Below, in pieces: positions 48,831 to 50,495 of a stretch of 50,495 nt of DNA; position 1 is the stretch's first letter; every line of letters starts with the position of its first letter. The stretch is from the NCBI RefSeq assembly GCF_004337695.1, contig NZ_SJXJ01000027.1, forward strand, positions 1 through 50,495, read 5' to 3'. The DNA comes from Tenacibaculum sp. M341 (GTDB lineage: Bacteria; Bacteroidota; Bacteroidia; Flavobacteriales; Flavobacteriaceae). The position numbers and the translations under genes are program-made. Below the pieces are notes generated by a model that was not told the DNA's origin, did no database searches, and saw only the letters and a list, made by a program, of their open reading frames with translations.

Positions 48831-50069
48831 ATGAATAAACAACATATAATAGATCGATTTATAAAGTATGTAACTATTGATACTGAATCAGATCCAAATA
48901 ATCCTGCGTTTCCAAGTACAGAAAAACAGTGGGATTTAGCTAGAGTTTTAGAGCAAGAGTTAAAGGATATTGGAATGGAAGAGGTAGAGCTAGACGAAAA
49001 TTGTTATTTGATGGCTACTTTACCGAGTAATTTAGATTATGAAGTACCAACAATTGGTTTTGTTTCTCATATTGATACGAGTCCTGATTTTACAGGAGCA
49101 AATGTGAAACCTCAAATTCATAAGAATTACAATGGAGAAGATATAGTATTAAATGCAGAAGAGAATATTGTTTTATCTCCTTCTTATTTTGAAGATTTAT
49201 TACGGTACAAAGGGCAAACAATTATTACAACAGACGGAACTACTTTATTAGGAGCTGATGACAAAGCCGGAGTTACTGAAATAGTTTCTGCTATGGAGTA
49301 TTTAATTCAGCATCCAGAAATTAAGCATGGTAAAATCCGTATTTGTTTTACGCCTGATGAAGAGGTTGGAAAAGGAGCACATTTATTTGATGTAGATAAA
49401 TTTGGTGCAGAATGGGCTTATACTATGGATGGAAGTCAAATTGGAGAGTTAGAGTATGAAAACTTTAATGCAGCTGGAGCAGAAGTTACTATTAACGGTA
49501 AAATTGTACATCCTGGATACGCTAAAGGTAAAATGGTGAATTCTATGACAATTGCAAGTGAGTTTATTAAAGCATTACCATCTAAAGAAGTTCCTGAACA
49601 TACTACCGGTTATGAAGGTTTCTTTCATTTACATACTATGGAAGGAAAAGTTGAACAAACTGTTTTAAAATATATTATTAGAGATCATGACATGGATCTT
49701 TTCCAAAAAAGAAAAGAATTAATGTTGCAGACTGCTAAAAATATAAATGAGGAAATAGGTAAAGAAGCTATTGAAGTAGAGATAAAAGATCAGTACTTTA
49801 ATATGAAAGAAAAAGTTGAGCCTGTAATGCATATTGTAGATATTGCTGAAGAAGTAATGAAAGGTATGGGTATAAAACCTTTAATAAAGCCTATTAGAGG
49901 TGGTACAGATGGTTCTCAATTATCATTTAAAGGATTGCCTTGTCCGAATATTTTTGCTGGAGGACATAATTTTCATGGTAGATATGAATATGTTCCTGTG
50001 GAATCTATTATAAAAGCTACTGAAGTAATTGTTGGAATTGCTGAAAAGGTAGGAGTAAAGTTTAAATAA
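48831..50069 (+). CDS. pepT: peptidase T (tripeptide aminopeptidase)
   Basis: This M20-family zinc aminopeptidase releases the N-terminal residue of tripeptides in the cytoplasm. I start at the ATG at 48831 (M-N-K-Q-H-I), giving 412 residues; a frame start at the TTG at 48810 is less likely. Zinc and catalytic motifs are [24 protein letters not shown] and [32 protein letters not shown] is typical of Pep[28 protein letters not shown] (in pieces near the end) gives the last metal ligand. A GC-rich hairpin follows. Confidence 0.95.
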   Translation: MNKQHIIDRFIKYVTIDTESDPNNPAFPSTEKQWDLARVLEQELKDIGMEEVELDENCYLMATLPSNLDYEVPTIGFVSHIDTSPDFTGANVKPQIHKNYNGEDIVLNAEENIVLSPSYFEDLLRYKGQTIITTDGTTLLGADDKAGVTEIVSAMEYLIQHPEIKHGKIRICFTPDEEVGKGAHLFDVDKFGAEWAYTMDGSQIGELEYENFNAAGAEVTINGKIVHPGYAKGKMVNSMTIASEFIKALPSKEVPEHTTGYEGFFHLHTMEGKVEQTVLKYIIRDHDMDLFQKRKELMLQTAKNINEEIGKEAIEVEIKDQYFNMKEKVEPVMHIVDIAEEVMKGMGIKPLIKPIRGGTDGSQLSFKGLPCPNIFAGGHNFHGRYEYVPVESIIKATEVIVGIAEKVGVKFK

Positions 50070-50084
50070 GAAAGGTCCAAAAAC

Positions 50085-50169
50085 ACGAAAAACTCCGGCG
50101 AGAGCCGGAGTCCTTAATTAACCTCCTATTAAAATCAAATGAATGAAAAACACTCCCTATCAATTTTAA
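50085..50169 (-). ncRNA. candidate small RNA with an AGGAGG segment
   Basis: On the minus strand, TTTG (50204-50201), a 17-base spacer and TATATTTG (50183-50176) form a near-perfect Bacteroidota promoter. Transcription would start near 50169. About 50 bases downstream is TAGGAGGTTAATTAAGG, then a strong hairpin (ACTCCGGC/GCCGGAGT, loop TCTC; 50111-50092) followed by TTTTT. The product is about 85 nt and faces pepT, so no gene lies downstream on its strand. The AGGAGG could pair with the anti-Shine-Dalgarno end of 16S rRNA or with CCUCC-containing mRNAs. Confidence 0.6.
50092..50111. terminator. GC-rich hairpin terminator of pepT and of the small RNA
   Basis: ACTCCGGC (50092-50099) and GCCGGAGT (50104-50111) close on the tetraloop GAGA. 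On the minus strand a T-run follows directly. On the plus strand the tail CCTTAATT is weaker, but it lies 23 bases after the pepT stop. Confidence 0.85.
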
Positions 50170-50175
50170 TTACTG

Positions 50176-50204
50176 CAAATATATAACTATTTTACAATTA
50201 CAAA
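50176..50204 (-). promoter_or_regulatory. promoter of the AGGAGG small RNA
   Basis: TTTG at 50204-50201 and TATATTTG at 50183-50176, with a 17-base spacer. It is the best match to the Bacteroidota promoter that I found in this window. Confidence 0.65.
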
Positions 50205-50313
50205 CAAATTTTTTATCTTTTTTTAATAAATTATTAACCTAGTTTTATAAAAATGTCGAATAAGTATTGAATTTGATACTGAAGTCATCTTGACTTTTTT
50301 TGAGAAAAAATTA

Positions 50314-50357
50314 AGGGTTGTAGATATTTGTGTTGCGAAACATAAAAACACAACCCT
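50314..50357. repeat. 8-bp inverted repeat ending at the transposase ATG
   Basis: AGGGTTGT (50314-50321) and ACAACCCT (50350-50357) are exact complements; the right arm abuts the ATG. Such 5' hairpins in insertion sequences can hide the start from ribosomes on read-through transcripts. They could alternatively belong to the IS terminus. Confidence 0.55.
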
Positions 50358-50495
50358 ATGTACCAAGTACTAAACAAAGATATGATAGAATTAGAAATAG
50401 TTCCATATTTACCAGAAACAAAAAGAGGATTTAAGCCTAAAGCACCACTTTACGAGATAGTTAATGCTATACTTTATAAGCTAAAAACAGGCGTT
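50358..50495 (+). CDS. transposase, N-terminal fragment (IS5/IS4-type), cut by window end
   Basis: The frame starts at ATG 50358 and is still open at the window end after 46 codons. ELEIVPYLPETKRGFKP followed by LYEIVNAILYKLKTGV matches the N-terminal domain of IS5-type DDE transposases, whose general pattern is a proline/arginine-rich motif and then V-x-N-A-I-L-Y-x-L-x-T-G. The DDE catalytic residues would lie beyond the window. The truncation is due to the window, not to a mutation seen here. Confidence 0.75.
   Translation, partial: MYQVLNKDMIELEIVPYLPETKRGFKPKAPLYEIVNAILYKLKTGV

Larger units (their letters stand above)
50314..50495 (+). mobile_element. insertion sequence, left part (continues past the window)
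   Basis: A transposase start and its upstream inverted repeat mark an insertion sequence cut by the window end. The exact left terminus cannot be set without the right end; it may lie somewhat left of 50314. Confidence 0.6.

Overview
The window looks like the chromosome of a member of the Flavobacteriaceae (Bacteroidota). The DNA is strongly AT-rich, several genes carry the Bacteroidota promoter pattern (TTG or TTTG, about 17-21 bases, then TAnnTTTG), and clear Shine-Dalgarno sites are rare. Secreted proteins end in type IX secretion (T9SS) sorting domains, and there is a bacillithiol gene (bshA). A marine genus such as Tenacibaculum or Polaribacter is plausible, but this is inference. I see no rRNA, tRNA or CRISPR array.

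Layout. 1-12.8 kb (all minus strand) is an accessory-looking zone. It holds many small proteins of unknown function, including a SUKH/SMI1-like immunity-type protein and two TPR proteins. It also has an Lnt-like nitrilase-fold membrane protein, a beta-lactamase-fold serine hydrolase, a CDF metal exporter and a Crp/Fnr regulator beside a small membrane protein. A previously uncalled 56-residue double-glycine-leader peptide (8911-9081) and a DUF2199 pseudogene (12272-12803) lie here too. 13.3-18.3 kb is the threonine operon thrA-thrB-thrC. A 32-codon leader ORF with eleven Thr codons precedes it, which points to ribosome-mediated attenuation. 18.5-29.4 kb (mostly plus strand) has housekeeping and envelope genes: a 2-oxoacid dehydrogenase E2, a hotdog thioesterase, an outer-membrane beta-barrel receptor, fabH and htpG.

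29.6-36.3 kb encodes three secreted T9SS-type proteins: a protein with three near-identical 92-residue modules, a 991-residue leucine-rich-repeat protein, and a PHB-depolymerase/feruloyl-esterase-like enzyme. 36.6-38.3 kb is a two-gene unit (Cys-motif/carboxypeptidase-regulatory-like protein plus transglutaminase-like protein). 39.4-41.5 kb has bshA and the N-terminal half of a split transketolase. 41.9-43.9 kb holds two cytoplasmic paralogues of a family I do not recognise. 44.2-50.1 kb has a conserved secreted protein, dnaB, a DUF3810 protein, a lipoprotein and pepT. The right edge cuts into an insertion sequence.

Best candidates for new biology: the thr leader peptide and its hairpins; two candidate small RNAs, one carrying a perfect AGGAGG and its own promoter and terminator (about 50085-50169), the other a roughly 100-nt closed-stem RNA (about 41564-41661); the orphan GG-leader peptide; and the unrecognised paralogue pair at 41.9-43.9 kb. 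Function calls are from residue motifs and family memory, because no database search was possible.
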